Positions 52,864-62,032 of a stretch of 64,000 bases of DNA are shown one piece after another (the first letter of the stretch is position 1; each line of letters starts with the position of its first letter). The position numbers and the translations under genes were made by a program. The DNA comes from a bacterium (GTDB taxonomy: Bacteria > UBP6 > UBA1177). The stretch is taken from contig JAGCUA010000030.1 of assembly GCA_017963125.1 (NCBI GenBank), forward strand, positions 23,956-87,955, written 5' to 3'. The notes under the pieces are model-generated. The model saw only the letters and a list, made by a program, of their open reading frames with translations, did not search any database and was not told the DNA's origin.

Positions 52864-52920
52864 CGTCATTCTGAGCGGGCGAAGAATCTAAGAGATGTTT
52901 CACATCCGTTTGACATGACG
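52864..52920. repeat. GTCATTCTGAGCG-type palindromic repeat element
   Basis: The 57-bp element has terminal inverted CGTCAT/ATGACG and starts CGTCATTCTGAGCGGGCGAAG, with GAATCT next. This string recurs in intergenic regions of many unrelated bacteria as a REP/MITE-like unit. It stands between the methyltransferase gene and the lipoprotein array and may help terminate or reshape local DNA. Confidence 0.6.
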
Positions 52921-52927
52921 TATTTTA

Positions 52928-52955
52928 TTGAATTCATTTTCAAAATTCCTAAAAT
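52928..52955 (+). promoter_or_regulatory. Promoter of lipoprotein 1 (shared array promoter)
   Basis: TTGAAT, 16 bases, TAAAAT. The bases from 52939 to 52973 recur identically before lipoprotein 2 at 57846-57880 (allowing the shorter -35 there), and a similar form, TTGAAT-16-TAGAAT, precedes lipoprotein 5 at 63236. Confidence 0.6.
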
Positions 52956-52990
52956 ATAACGTTTTTTATTTGTTGTCACAGGAGATCGTC

Positions 52991-55900
52991 ATGAAAAAAC
53001 TCCTTCTTTTACTTATCACTCTGATATTTTTGGCCGTTTCGTGCAGCAGCTCGAAAAAGGCGGAAAATGATGCAGATATTCTGCCGGATGAAGACGAAAT
53101 CAATGACGAAGATGCAGTTGAGCCGGATGAAGATGAAGAAGCGGATGACGAGAAAGAAAATGATGAAGATGAAGAAGAAATTGATGACGGAAATCCGTGC
53201 AATCTTATTGAAAATTCCGACGGCAAATATACCGGCGTCTCAAATGAAGAATTCAAATGCGGCTGCAACGAAGGTTACTTCTGGGCCAATCCCGGTTGCA
53301 AAAAGACGACTTACGCAAATATCTGCACCGGTCAGGAGTACTGTTGCGACAATTCTGGAGTGATCGACTGTCCGAAACCCGGAGAAGATTACTACGGGCA
53401 GGATCCGCAGTATGCGGCTCTCGGATACTGCACAAACAGCAGTTTTAAAATCGACAAATCTGTTAAAAACGAGGAAACGGTCAAGGACGAGAATCTTAAA
53501 ATCGAATGGATGAGAACAAGCACGGAATCGACATATACATGGGAAGAAGCAGTCGAATACTGCGAAGATCTGGAATACGGAGGGCATGACGACTGGCGTC
53601 TTCCGAATCCTAAAGAGATGCTTTTCTCAACTTTGTCTCCCAAAATGCTTGATACCGACAGGAACTTTTGGAGCGGAACACCTAAGCATTCTGACAGTAC
53701 CAGCGCATGGGTGCTTTATAACAACGGGGAAGACATAACCGTCAGGACATGGTCAAAAACGAGCTCGCTTTATGTCCGCTGCGTAAGGGAAGAAGCTCCG
53801 TCAGAACCCGTGTTCAAGGTTTTTGAAATAGCCGGAGATAAAATAGTTCGTGATATGGACAGCGGTCTTGCATGGATAGAAAAACCCGTAAAAGCCTCAT
53901 CGTGGAAGGACTCGCTTGCCTACTGCGAGAACCTTGACTATGCCGGATTTTCAGACTGGAGAATTCCCAATATACACGAACTTATCTCGATTACGGATCA
54001 CAGGAAATCAAATCCGGCGACAGCTTTTCCGGATGCGGACAGCAGTTTTGCCAAAGATATGATTTCATCTACGACATACCGCTATACATGGGGAGATTTC
54101 AGCAAGTCATTCAAAAACATCTCATTTGATACAGGAAGAAACGACAGAGCACTGAAACAAGAGGATACCGGTTTTTACTATTATGCGCTGTGTGTCCGAA
54201 ACGAACCGTGCAGAGAACATTACTGGTGGAACGGAGAAAAATGCCTCAAAGATCCCTGCAAAAACGAACCCTGCAGAAACGCCGAACATTCAAACAAAAT
54301 GTGCAACAACATCAATTTTAACGATTATTCATGCGAATGTGATGAAAACTACTTCTGGGACGGCCAAAAGTGCGTTTCTCCGTGCGAATCGAATCCGTGC
54401 GAAAACGACAAAAATTCAGACAAAGTCTGCACTGCTCATGATACAGAGCAGTACTCATGCGGATGTGCCGACAGCTTTTACTGGAACGGGGAGAAGTGCA
54501 CTTCTCCGTGCGAGTCGAATCCGTGCATAGAAGACAAGCATTCAAACGGATCGTGCATAGTTTCAGCTATCGACATGTACGAATGCGGCTGCATCGACGG
54601 ATACTTGTGGAACGGCGTCAAGTGCGTCGATCCGTGTGCCGGCATCAACTGCGGAGATTTTGAACATGCAGCGGGGACATGCAAACCGGACAACGCCGTT
54701 ATTTTCAGATGCGATTGCGAGGAAGGATATTACTGGTGGGGCAATAAAAAACAGTGTCTCGCAAAGAAACCTGCTTCTGCAAATGTCTGCACAGGTCAGA
54801 ACAAGTGTTACGACAACAAAAAAGAGATCCCCTGCCCTGCCGAAAACGAGAATTTTTTCGGCCAGGATGCCAACTATGCAAGGCTTGGATACTGCATTCC
54901 TCAGAGTTTTTCTATCGATAATTCAGTCGAAAACGAGCCTGTCGTAGTTGACAACAATACCGGAAATATATGGCAGAGAAATATCCCCCCGCTTGAAACT
55001 CTTTATAGTGAAGATGTCAGCAAATACTGCGAAGATCTCAATTACGGCGGTTATGACGACTGGACACTGCCGAGCGTAGAAGATTTTATGACTATTGCCG
55101 ATTACGGCAGATACAATCCGGCCATCAAAACCGAATATTTTCCCGACTATAAAAATTTCTGGACCTCTTCCGGCAGTTCAAGCGGTTCTGGAGGAGGTAT
55201 TGACAATCACGGTTATTATTCGGTCTACGGCTATACTGCAATATTTGATTTCACGGAACCTTCCACATCTTACGTACAGACATATTATTACGACAATTAC
55301 AGCACGGGCGTTGACACTTACTATGCATACGCATTCAACATCCGCTGTCTACGCAGAAACAGTGTCACAATTCCTCCGCGCTATTTCACTTCAAAAACTT
55401 TCGGCAGCAGCGTGACGTGGAACAACTACAACGATCTTATCTTTGCGGAAAAAACGGGAAACGAACTTTCGTGGTCTGAAGCTATGAAATACTGCTCTGA
55501 ACTTGATTATGCCGGGATATCGGACTGGAGACTGCCGAATGTGAAAGAGCTCTTTTTCAATTCGAAACGCGGTTTCCACTCATCGACGACGGCACTCTCT
55601 GACATAAATTACGACTATTCATCCAAAACAGAAGGCTATGTAGTCTACCAGCACTCGAAAGAAAGCCGGCTGACCGGCACTTTCTGCGTAGCGAACGACC
55701 CGTGTGAAAACGGATTGTTCTGGAACGGTGAAAAATGTGCGAAAAATCCGTGTGTAAAAGATCCGTGCAAATATGACACCAATTCCGACAGGATATGCAC
55801 CGTTTTGGATGAAGAAAACTATTCATGCAACTGCAACAAGAACTACAAATGGAGCCCAGAAAAACTGCAATGCGTCCGCACTTGTCAGGACAATCCGTGC

Positions 55901-56293
55901 AGCTCTTATTCAAACAGCGACAAACAGTGCTATGATGACGATGTCGAAGGATTCTACTGCGGCTGCAACGAGCCTTATTTCTGGAATGTGAACAGCCGCA
56001 AATGCACAAGGAACTGCGCTGAAGACATTTGTATCGATGAAACAAACAGCGACGGAATGTGCTATAACGATGAGACCGAGGGTTATGTCTGCGGTTGCAT
56101 CGACGGATATGCCTGGGTGCCGGGATCTTCATGCAGGGTTGACAACTGCACTCCGAATCCGTGCGAAAATCTTGAAAATTCCGACGGGACGTGCACGGTC
56201 ACATACTCTTCTTATAGATGCGGATGCAATGAAGATTACACATGGAATTCTTTAGAACTAGCCTGCGTGGATGCGGACGGCTGGGTAGAATAA
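52991..56293 (+). CDS. Surface lipoprotein 1: acidic linker, nine EGF-like modules, four DUF1566 units
   Basis: A 1100-aa lipoprotein (lipobox AVSC, Cys18). A highly acidic Asp/Glu linker (about 25-65) follows. Then come EGF-like modules of the form NPC..(8)..C..(10)..CGC....YFW, two modules of the type CTGQ..C(Y)D....CP....(YGQD)..GYC, and DUF1566 segments with D(W)RLP.(K)E motifs (DWRLPNPKEM, DWRIPNIHELI, DWTLPSVEDFM, DWRLPNVKELF). The C-terminal third has four EGF-like modules in a row. DUF1566 has a C-type-lectin-like fold and is seen in adhesins and displayed variable proteins. ATG 52991 has GGAG upstream. Its role is probably adhesion or prey/particle binding; this is inference. Confidence 0.9.
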   Translation: MKKLLLLLITLIFLAVSCSSSKKAENDADILPDEDEINDEDAVEPDEDEEADDEKENDEDEEEIDDGNPCNLIENSDGKYTGVSNEEFKCGCNEGYFWANPGCKKTTYANICTGQEYCCDNSGVIDCPKPGEDYYGQDPQYAALGYCTNSSFKIDKSVKNEETVKDENLKIEWMRTSTESTYTWEEAVEYCEDLEYGGHDDWRLPNPKEMLFSTLSPKMLDTDRNFWSGTPKHSDSTSAWVLYNNGEDITVRTWSKTSSLYVRCVREEAPSEPVFKVFEIAGDKIVRDMDSGLAWIEKPVKASSWKDSLAYCENLDYAGFSDWRIPNIHELISITDHRKSNPATAFPDADSSFAKDMISSTTYRYTWGDFSKSFKNISFDTGRNDRALKQEDTGFYYYALCVRNEPCREHYWWNGEKCLKDPCKNEPCRNAEHSNKMCNNINFNDYSCECDENYFWDGQKCVSPCESNPCENDKNSDKVCTAHDTEQYSCGCADSFYWNGEKCTSPCESNPCIEDKHSNGSCIVSAIDMYECGCIDGYLWNGVKCVDPCAGINCGDFEHAAGTCKPDNAVIFRCDCEEGYYWWGNKKQCLAKKPASANVCTGQNKCYDNKKEIPCPAENENFFGQDANYARLGYCIPQSFSIDNSVENEPVVVDNNTGNIWQRNIPPLETLYSEDVSKYCEDLNYGGYDDWTLPSVEDFMTIADYGRYNPAIKTEYFPDYKNFWTSSGSSSGSGGGIDNHGYYSVYGYTAIFDFTEPSTSYVQTYYYDNYSTGVDTYYAYAFNIRCLRRNSVTIPPRYFTSKTFGSSVTWNNYNDLIFAEKTGNELSWSEAMKYCSELDYAGISDWRLPNVKELFFNSKRGFHSSTTALSDINYDYSSKTEGYVVYQHSKESRLTGTFCVANDPCENGLFWNGEKCAKNPCVKDPCKYDTNSDRICTVLDEENYSCNCNKNYKWSPEKLQCVRTCQDNPCSSYSNSDKQCYDDDVEGFYCGCNEPYFWNVNSRKCTRNCAEDICIDETNSDGMCYNDETEGYVCGCIDGYAWVPGSSCRVDNCTPNPCENLENSDGTCTVTYSSYRCGCNEDYTWNSLELACVDADGWVE

Positions 56294-56303
56294 GAGGTAT
56301 AAC

Positions 56304-56351
56304 ATGAAAAAACTCCTTTTTCTTACTGCTCATTTATTGAAAAACCGTTAA
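56304..56351 (+). pseudogene. Truncated lipoprotein leader left of AAA_14 cassette 2
   Basis: ATG with AGAGG upstream encodes MKKLLFLTAHLL, the start of a lipoprotein signal like those of the neighbours (MKKLLLLLITLIF), and stops after 15 codons. It ends exactly where the 32-bp repeats begin (56339). The rest of the gene is missing, so this looks like the 5' stub of an array member cut by insertion of the ATPase unit. Confidence 0.6.
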
Positions 56352-56420
56352 ATTTTGTCGAAAAATTCATGGAAAACCGTTAAATTTTTCAAAAATTTTC
56401 TTGGAAAACCGTTAATTCCG
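56339..56420 (+). repeat. Three direct repeats, 32-bp period, upstream of AAA_14 gene 2
   Basis: The word GAAAACCGTTAA recurs with the ACCGTT at 56344, 56376 and 56408, exactly 32 bases apart. Units 1 and 2 share about 18 leading bases with one change and a T/A-rich tail. The sequence is unrelated to that of the first set at 19209, but the number, period and position match it. No spacers and no cas genes, so not CRISPR. Confidence 0.85.
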
Positions 56421-56429
56421 TGCTATTTC
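56401..56429 (+). promoter_or_regulatory. Promoter overlapping repeat 3 of cassette 2
   Basis: TTGGAA, 17 bases, TATTTC with TGC before the -10 (TGCTATTTC). The -35 lies in repeat unit 3. The layout mirrors the promoter at 19277-19305. Confidence 0.55.
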
Positions 56430-56473
56430 AACTGTGATTTCAGCTCTTTTTACTTTTTAGGGAGGACAGGTTC

Positions 56474-57829
56474 ATGTTAGTCAGGAAAATAGAAAAAATT
56501 CTGGAGAAATTTTTCGATAAAAAAAACAGAAAAGCGCTGCTTGTTACAGGGGCGCGTCAGGTCGGAAAAACTTACACGATCGAACATTTTGCAAAAGAAC
56601 ATTTCAAACACTACGTGAAAATAAACTTTATCGAAAACAAAGAGGCTGTTTCGATTTTCGAGAATGTTTCCGATGCTAAAGAGCTGCTTCTGCGCATTTC
56701 GGTCTTTGCCGGGAAGGATCTCGTTCCGAACGAAACAGTTGTGTTTTTTGACGAAGTTCAGGAGTGCCGTGAAATTGCGACAGCGGTGAAATTTCTCGTC
56801 GAAGAAGGAAGTTTCCGCTACATTCTGAGCGGCTCGCTTCTCGGTGTTGATCTCAAGGATATCCGCTCGGTTCCTGTCGGATATATGGACATAATTGAGA
56901 TGTATCCGCTCGATTTTGAGGAGTTTTTGACAGCGAACGGTGTTTCAAAAAGGGTTTTTGATGCTCTGCGCGATGCATTCGAAAACAAAACACCTGTTGA
57001 TCCGGTGGTTCACCGCAAACTTATGGAGTTCTTCCGGCTTTATCTCGTTGTCGGCGGGATGCCTGCTGTCGTGCAGAAGTATCTCGACACAAACAACATT
57101 GCGGAAGTTGTTGACGAGCAGAAAAGTATCGTCACGCTCTATAAAAAGGACATTGCAAAATACGACCCGGCAAACAAGCTTTATCTTGAAGATATTTTTG
57201 AACTTATTCCGAGCGAACTGAATGCGAAAAACAAGCGGTTTTTATTGAAAAGCCTTAATGAAAACCAGCGTTTTTCAAGATTCGCAAACAGTTTCCTCTG
57301 GCTTAAGGATGCGGGTGTCGCGCTTCCTGTTTTTTGTGTCAGCGAGCCGAAAACACCGCTTCTTCTTGCAAAAACCACAAATCTCTTCAAACTTTTTCTG
57401 GCTGACACCGGGCTTCTCGCGAGTATGTATATGAACGGCATTCAGCGGAAAATCCTTGCCAACGAGCTCGATATCAATTTTGGCTCGGTATATGAAAACG
57501 TCGCGGCGCAGGAACTCAAAGCTCACGGTTTCGATCTCTATTATTTCAACAGCAAAAAGCAGGGAGAACTTGATTTTGTAATCGAACAGAACGGTGAAAT
57601 CGTGCCGGTAGAGATAAAATCGGGCAAAGACTACGCAAAACACGCCGCCCTCAGCAATGTGTGCAAAAATCCTGATTACGGAATCAGAAACGCCTTTGTT
57701 TTCTACAACGGCAATGTGGAGCAGAACGGAAAAATAACATATTATCCCGTTTACATGCTGATGTTTGTCAAAAATGCAGAAATCGACAAAAACTTCGTTT
57801 ACAAAATCGATTCGGATGTTTTGAAGTAA
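56474..57829 (+). CDS. AAA_14/DUF4143 ATPase 2
   Basis: A 451-aa protein with Walker A GARQVGKTY (about 25-33), Walker B VVFFDEVQEC, sensor LSGSLLGVDL, the linker LYLVVGGMPAVV, and a DUF4143 C-part with QGELDFVIEQNGEIVPVEIKSGK (D plus ExK, nuclease-like). It is a paralogue of the gene at 19330. ATG 56474 has AGGGAGGAC upstream. It cuts the lipoprotein array between a leader stub and the promoter of lipoprotein 2. The function of the family is unsettled; it may act on DNA, and its repeats suggest self-control. Confidence 0.9.
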   Translation: MLVRKIEKILEKFFDKKNRKALLVTGARQVGKTYTIEHFAKEHFKHYVKINFIENKEAVSIFENVSDAKELLLRISVFAGKDLVPNETVVFFDEVQECREIATAVKFLVEEGSFRYILSGSLLGVDLKDIRSVPVGYMDIIEMYPLDFEEFLTANGVSKRVFDALRDAFENKTPVDPVVHRKLMEFFRLYLVVGGMPAVVQKYLDTNNIAEVVDEQKSIVTLYKKDIAKYDPANKLYLEDIFELIPSELNAKNKRFLLKSLNENQRFSRFANSFLWLKDAGVALPVFCVSEPKTPLLLAKTTNLFKLFLADTGLLASMYMNGIQRKILANELDINFGSVYENVAAQELKAHGFDLYYFNSKKQGELDFVIEQNGEIVPVEIKSGKDYAKHAALSNVCKNPDYGIRNAFVFYNGNVEQNGKITYYPVYMLMFVKNAEIDKNFVYKIDSDVLK

Positions 57830-57856
57830 AAAACTATCCTTTTTTTTCAAAATTCC

Positions 57857-57862
57857 TAAAAT
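57857..57862 (+). promoter_or_regulatory. -10 of lipoprotein 2, shared with lipoprotein 1
   Basis: TAAAAT within a string that is base-for-base equal to that before lipoprotein 1 (from TTTTCAAAATTCC through ATTTGT). The -35 TTGAAT of lipoprotein 1 is absent here; the homology ends at the cassette border near 57846. Promoter activity may be reduced or come from the cassette. Confidence 0.5.
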
Positions 57863-57897
57863 ATAACGTTTTTTATTTGTCTCTGCCGGAGGTTTCA

Positions 57898-59340
57898 GTG
57901 AAAAAACTCCTTCTTTTGCTTATCACTCTGATATTTTTCGCTGTTTCGTGCAGCAGCTCGAAAAAAGCGGAAAATGATGACAATGCTGTTCTGCTGGATG
58001 AGGATGCTGTCGATGTTGACGAAGACAATGAAGACGGTATTGCTGATGACGATGAGATTGAAGATATCGATCCATGTGAACCAAATCCATGCGAAAATCT
58101 TGCAAACAGTGACGGAATATGCAGCAGAAAAGAGAATAGCGGCTTTGAGTGCGGCTGTGCCAAAGGTTATTTCTGGGGGCATTCAGGATGTAAAAAAATA
58201 ATCCTGCCGCATATCTGCACCGGTCAGACTAAATGCTACGACATGGAAAAAGAGATCGAATGTCCGGCAAAAGGAGAGGAGTTTTACGGTCAGGATGCGC
58301 ACTATGCCGCACTCGGATACTGTCTTCCGCAGAGTTTCACGATCAGGGTTTCAGATAAAGGCGAAAAAACAGTCGTTGACAACAACACCGGGCTTGAGTG
58401 GCAGCAGGAATTCAAGCCTGCCGCAATGATTTCGATGGACGAGGCCTACTACTACTGTGAATATCTGAATTACGGAGGTCATCAAGACTGGAGAATTCCG
58501 ACCTTAACAGAACTTTCGACGATCCTGCACTACGACAACAGCCCGACAATAGACCTGGAATACTTTCCTGATACGTCGCCTGATAAGTTCTGGACATCAT
58601 CAGATTTCACCTCAAGCTATCAGGTGCGCTACCAAAGCATCATAGATTTTGAAAAAGCCGACAAATCCTCAGTGTGGCAATCCGATTTTGTTGAACCTCC
58701 ATATCCTGTTGCGACATCAGTCCGATGTGTGCGAGGTGAAACTTTCGAAACTGAAATCAAAGCAAACTTCATGATTGAGTTAGAGGAAGAGAGTTTTCAA
58801 GGAAATCCTACTACAAATCTGATCTGGAAACAGGTTATCGGTAATTTTGACAATTCGTTTTCGTGGGCTGCCCGCCTGAAATACTGCGAAGATCTCGATT
58901 TTATCGGGATTTCGGAGTGGAGACTTGCGAATGTCCGCGAGCTTGAGACAATAACCGCCGACGAAGTACATTTCTATTCCGGTTCTTCTTCAACAACGTA
59001 CGCATGGAGTCCCGAGGAACATTTCGGGGTAACTTCATATAAAGACGACCGTTATCTTAATTATGTCTGCATAACGGAAAATCCGTGCGCCGAGGACAAA
59101 ATCTGGAACGGTGAAAAATGCGTTGAAAACCTGTGCCTGCCGAATCCGTGCGAAGAGTCGGAATCTTCGACAGACACGTGTATTTTCAATTTAAACGGAA
59201 AACGCAGTTGCTATTGTAACTACGGATACTCATGGGACAGCGCATCAAAAAGATGTGTTAAGGATGAAATACCGGATGAAACTTCTGACGCAGATACGGC
59301 AGAAACTCCTGATTCCGACAATTCAGAAAATGGAGAATAA
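57898..59340 (+). CDS. Surface lipoprotein 2: acidic linker, EGF-like and DUF1566 units
   Basis: A 480-aa lipoprotein (lipobox AVSC, Cys18) whose first 30 residues nearly equal those of lipoprotein 1. The start codon is GTG (57898) with GGAGG upstream, where lipoprotein 1 has ATG. Order: acidic linker, EGF-like, CTGQTKC/YGQDAHYAALGYC module, two DUF1566 units (DWRIPTLTEL, EWRLANVREL), an EGF-like end, and an acidic C-tail. It seems a short version of lipoprotein 1. A 1-base gap separates it from lipoprotein 3. Confidence 0.9.
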   Translation: MKKLLLLLITLIFFAVSCSSSKKAENDDNAVLLDEDAVDVDEDNEDGIADDDEIEDIDPCEPNPCENLANSDGICSRKENSGFECGCAKGYFWGHSGCKKIILPHICTGQTKCYDMEKEIECPAKGEEFYGQDAHYAALGYCLPQSFTIRVSDKGEKTVVDNNTGLEWQQEFKPAAMISMDEAYYYCEYLNYGGHQDWRIPTLTELSTILHYDNSPTIDLEYFPDTSPDKFWTSSDFTSSYQVRYQSIIDFEKADKSSVWQSDFVEPPYPVATSVRCVRGETFETEIKANFMIELEEESFQGNPTTNLIWKQVIGNFDNSFSWAARLKYCEDLDFIGISEWRLANVRELETITADEVHFYSGSSSTTYAWSPEEHFGVTSYKDDRYLNYVCITENPCAEDKIWNGEKCVENLCLPNPCEESESSTDTCIFNLNGKRSCYCNYGYSWDSASKRCVKDEIPDETSDADTAETPDSDNSENGE

Positions 59341-59341
59341 T

Positions 59342-62032
59342 ATGAAAAGACTCATTATTTTCCTGATTTTATTAGCATTTTCAGTTGTTTCTTGCGGCAG
59401 CTCCAAAAAAGCGGAAAACGATGCGGATATTCTGCCGGATGAGGATGCGGCTGATACTGACATAACAGATGATGACGAGGAAGAATCTGAAGAAAGCGAT
59501 GACGACAACGCGCCGGATAATGACAAAATTGCCGGAACAACTTCCTGCGATCCTAATCCGTGCGAAAATTTCGCCAATGTTGACGGAACATGCAAAGTCA
59601 AAAATGACGACACTTTTGAATGCGGTTGCGTTGAAGGCTACTTCTGGGGACACCTGGGCTGCAAAAAAATAACTTTCGCAAACATCTGCACAGGACAGGA
59701 AGACTGCTATGACATTTACTCAAGCAGCCCGGAACAGAAATGCCCGGCCGAATACAGTGTCTGGTACGGTCAGGATGCACGTTACGCTGAAATGGGATAT
59801 TGCATGAAAAAAGATTTTAAGGTCAGCTATCCTGTCAAAGATGAAGTGACACACAAAAACGACAGGTTGCACTTGGAATGGTCCCAGCCCGACAAGAGTT
59901 TAGTTACCACCTGGGAAGATGCTGTAAAATATTGCGACGATCTGCAGTACGGCGGTTACGACGACTGGAGACTCCCTTTGCCGAAAGAACTTCAGGTTAT
60001 TGTTAAATTTCTCCCGAATCTTTCCTCACAAGAACTCTACTGGTCATCAATGACACTGCCGGAAAACAAAGATCTTGCCTGGTTTCTAACCGCCAATCTT
60101 TATATTTATGCAGTCAGCAAAACGAGAAAATTTAATATCCGCTGCACAAGAGGCGACGACTCCCCTTTTTTTGAATCGAAGCCGGAAGAGGAGAGATTCA
60201 AAATCATAAATCTGAACGGAAAAGAGGTGATTCTGGATTCTCAAAGCGGAATTATCTGGCAAAACGAATATTCTAAGGAATACGACTGGACTGACGCCAT
60301 GGTACATTGCGAACGTTCAGAATATGCAGGATTTTCCGACTGGAGAATGCCGAATCTCTATGAACTGACTTCACTTATAAACTACAAATACGAACGTCTT
60401 GCGGAGTTTCCGCTTACAAAAAAATTAAGTTCGGAGAACAGCACTACTGTCTGGTCATCCACAACAAACCCGTTCTCAGGATCTCCTTCAGCTTACGGTA
60501 TTGATTTTGCAAAAGGGGAGAGCTCGAGTTTTGAGAAACGTTACGTCTACGGCCATGCACTCTGCATGAGAAACGAGCCGTGCAAGGAAGGCTACTGGTG
60601 GAATGGCGAAAAGTGCGTCAAAAACCCGTGCGAAGATGATCCGTGCAAAAACATGGAACATTCCGACGGGATATGCGGAACAGAAGATTTCAAAGATTAT
60701 TACTGCGGCTGCGACGAAAATTATTTCTGGGACGGCAAAGAGTGCGCTAAAAATCCGTGCGAGCCGAATCCGTGCGGAGATTACAAGCATACGACTGGAG
60801 AATGCAGCGCTCCGAACCGTTTCACTTTTATATGCAGCTGTGAAGAAAACCTCTACTGGTGGGGAAAAGAAAAGGGCTGCATGAAAGAGCGGCCTCATCA
60901 GGCAAGGGTCTGCACTGGCCAGACGAAGTGCTACGATGATGAAAAAGAGATTGAGTGTCCGGCTGAAGGCGAAGAGTTTTACGGCCAGGATGCCCAGTAT
61001 GCCGCTATGGGATTCTGTGCTCCGCAAAACTTCATTCTTGATACTGTATATGAGGACGAACCGGTTGTCATCGACAAAATCACAGGACTTGAGTGGCAGC
61101 AGAAAGTAATGCCTGCCGACAACATCTCATGGTATGACGTGCAGAATTACTGTAACAAACTTGATTACGGCGGCTACCATGACTGGCGGCTTCCGACATT
61201 CTACGAATTACAGACTTTAATCAGTTATAACAGCAGCCCGACAATAGACACGAAATATTTTCCTGACACACCGCCTGAAAATTTCTGGTCATCGACTATG
61301 ATTCCGTACGGTTCCTACGATAGCGCATATATCGTGAATTTTGAAAATGCCGATCTCGGAGAAATGATGCTGAGCGATTTCATAACAGGAGAGACAAGCC
61401 GGCTTATGAGCTCGATCCGCTGCGTGCGCGGCGAAATTTTTGAGGAAAACCACGGAAAAGTCTACGGAGTTTCCTATGAAGACGAGAAACTATACATGAA
61501 CCATACCACGCATCTGATGTGGAATATCAGAAACCTTATGTACTACAACGGCATAGAGACATGGTCTGAACGCATGAAATACTGTGAAGATCTCGAATTC
61601 GCAGGATTTTCCGACTGGAGACTCCCCAACATTCACGAACTCAATTCGATCAGTCTTGAGGACCGCTGGATCCGCTACGGTTCAGCATCTACAACAAAGC
61701 CGTGGCATCCGGCAGAACATTTCGGCGAGGTTTGGTACAAAGATGAGACAGACCCGTACTATGTCTGCGTGAGGGAAAATCCGTGTACTTACGGCGAACT
61801 CTGGGAAAACGGAAAGTGCGTCGAATGCGCTACCTGCGGCTGCGACGACGGTTATGTCTGGAGCAGCGATGAACTCAAGTGTGTTTTCAAGGTAGACCGC
61901 TGCGACCCGAATCCGTGCATCGGAATAGAAAATTCAACGGGCGAGTGCATTCAGCCAGGCCCTTACGAACAGAAATGCGTCTGCATTGAAGGATACAGCT
62001 GGGACGGCTTGAACAATGCGTGTATAAAATAG
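59342..62032 (+). CDS. Surface lipoprotein 3: two CTGQ modules, four DUF1566 units
   Basis: An 896-aa lipoprotein (lipobox VVSC, Cys18), acidic linker about 28-70, then EGF-like, CTGQ module, DUF1566 x2 (DWRLPLPKEL, DWRMPNLYEL), two EGF-like modules, a second CTGQ module, DUF1566 x2 (DWRLPTFYEL, DWRLPNIHEL) and closing EGF-like units. ATG 59342 follows the previous stop by 1 base, its ribosome-binding site GGAGAA lying in that gene. Its last codons (TGTATAAAATAG) abut a 34-bp relic of the AAA_14 3' end. Confidence 0.9.
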   Translation: MKRLIIFLILLAFSVVSCGSSKKAENDADILPDEDAADTDITDDDEEESEESDDDNAPDNDKIAGTTSCDPNPCENFANVDGTCKVKNDDTFECGCVEGYFWGHLGCKKITFANICTGQEDCYDIYSSSPEQKCPAEYSVWYGQDARYAEMGYCMKKDFKVSYPVKDEVTHKNDRLHLEWSQPDKSLVTTWEDAVKYCDDLQYGGYDDWRLPLPKELQVIVKFLPNLSSQELYWSSMTLPENKDLAWFLTANLYIYAVSKTRKFNIRCTRGDDSPFFESKPEEERFKIINLNGKEVILDSQSGIIWQNEYSKEYDWTDAMVHCERSEYAGFSDWRMPNLYELTSLINYKYERLAEFPLTKKLSSENSTTVWSSTTNPFSGSPSAYGIDFAKGESSSFEKRYVYGHALCMRNEPCKEGYWWNGEKCVKNPCEDDPCKNMEHSDGICGTEDFKDYYCGCDENYFWDGKECAKNPCEPNPCGDYKHTTGECSAPNRFTFICSCEENLYWWGKEKGCMKERPHQARVCTGQTKCYDDEKEIECPAEGEEFYGQDAQYAAMGFCAPQNFILDTVYEDEPVVIDKITGLEWQQKVMPADNISWYDVQNYCNKLDYGGYHDWRLPTFYELQTLISYNSSPTIDTKYFPDTPPENFWSSTMIPYGSYDSAYIVNFENADLGEMMLSDFITGETSRLMSSIRCVRGEIFEENHGKVYGVSYEDEKLYMNHTTHLMWNIRNLMYYNGIETWSERMKYCEDLEFAGFSDWRLPNIHELNSISLEDRWIRYGSASTTKPWHPAEHFGEVWYKDETDPYYVCVRENPCTYGELWENGKCVECATCGCDDGYVWSSDELKCVFKVDRCDPNPCIGIENSTGECIQPGPYEQKCVCIEGYSWDGLNNACIK

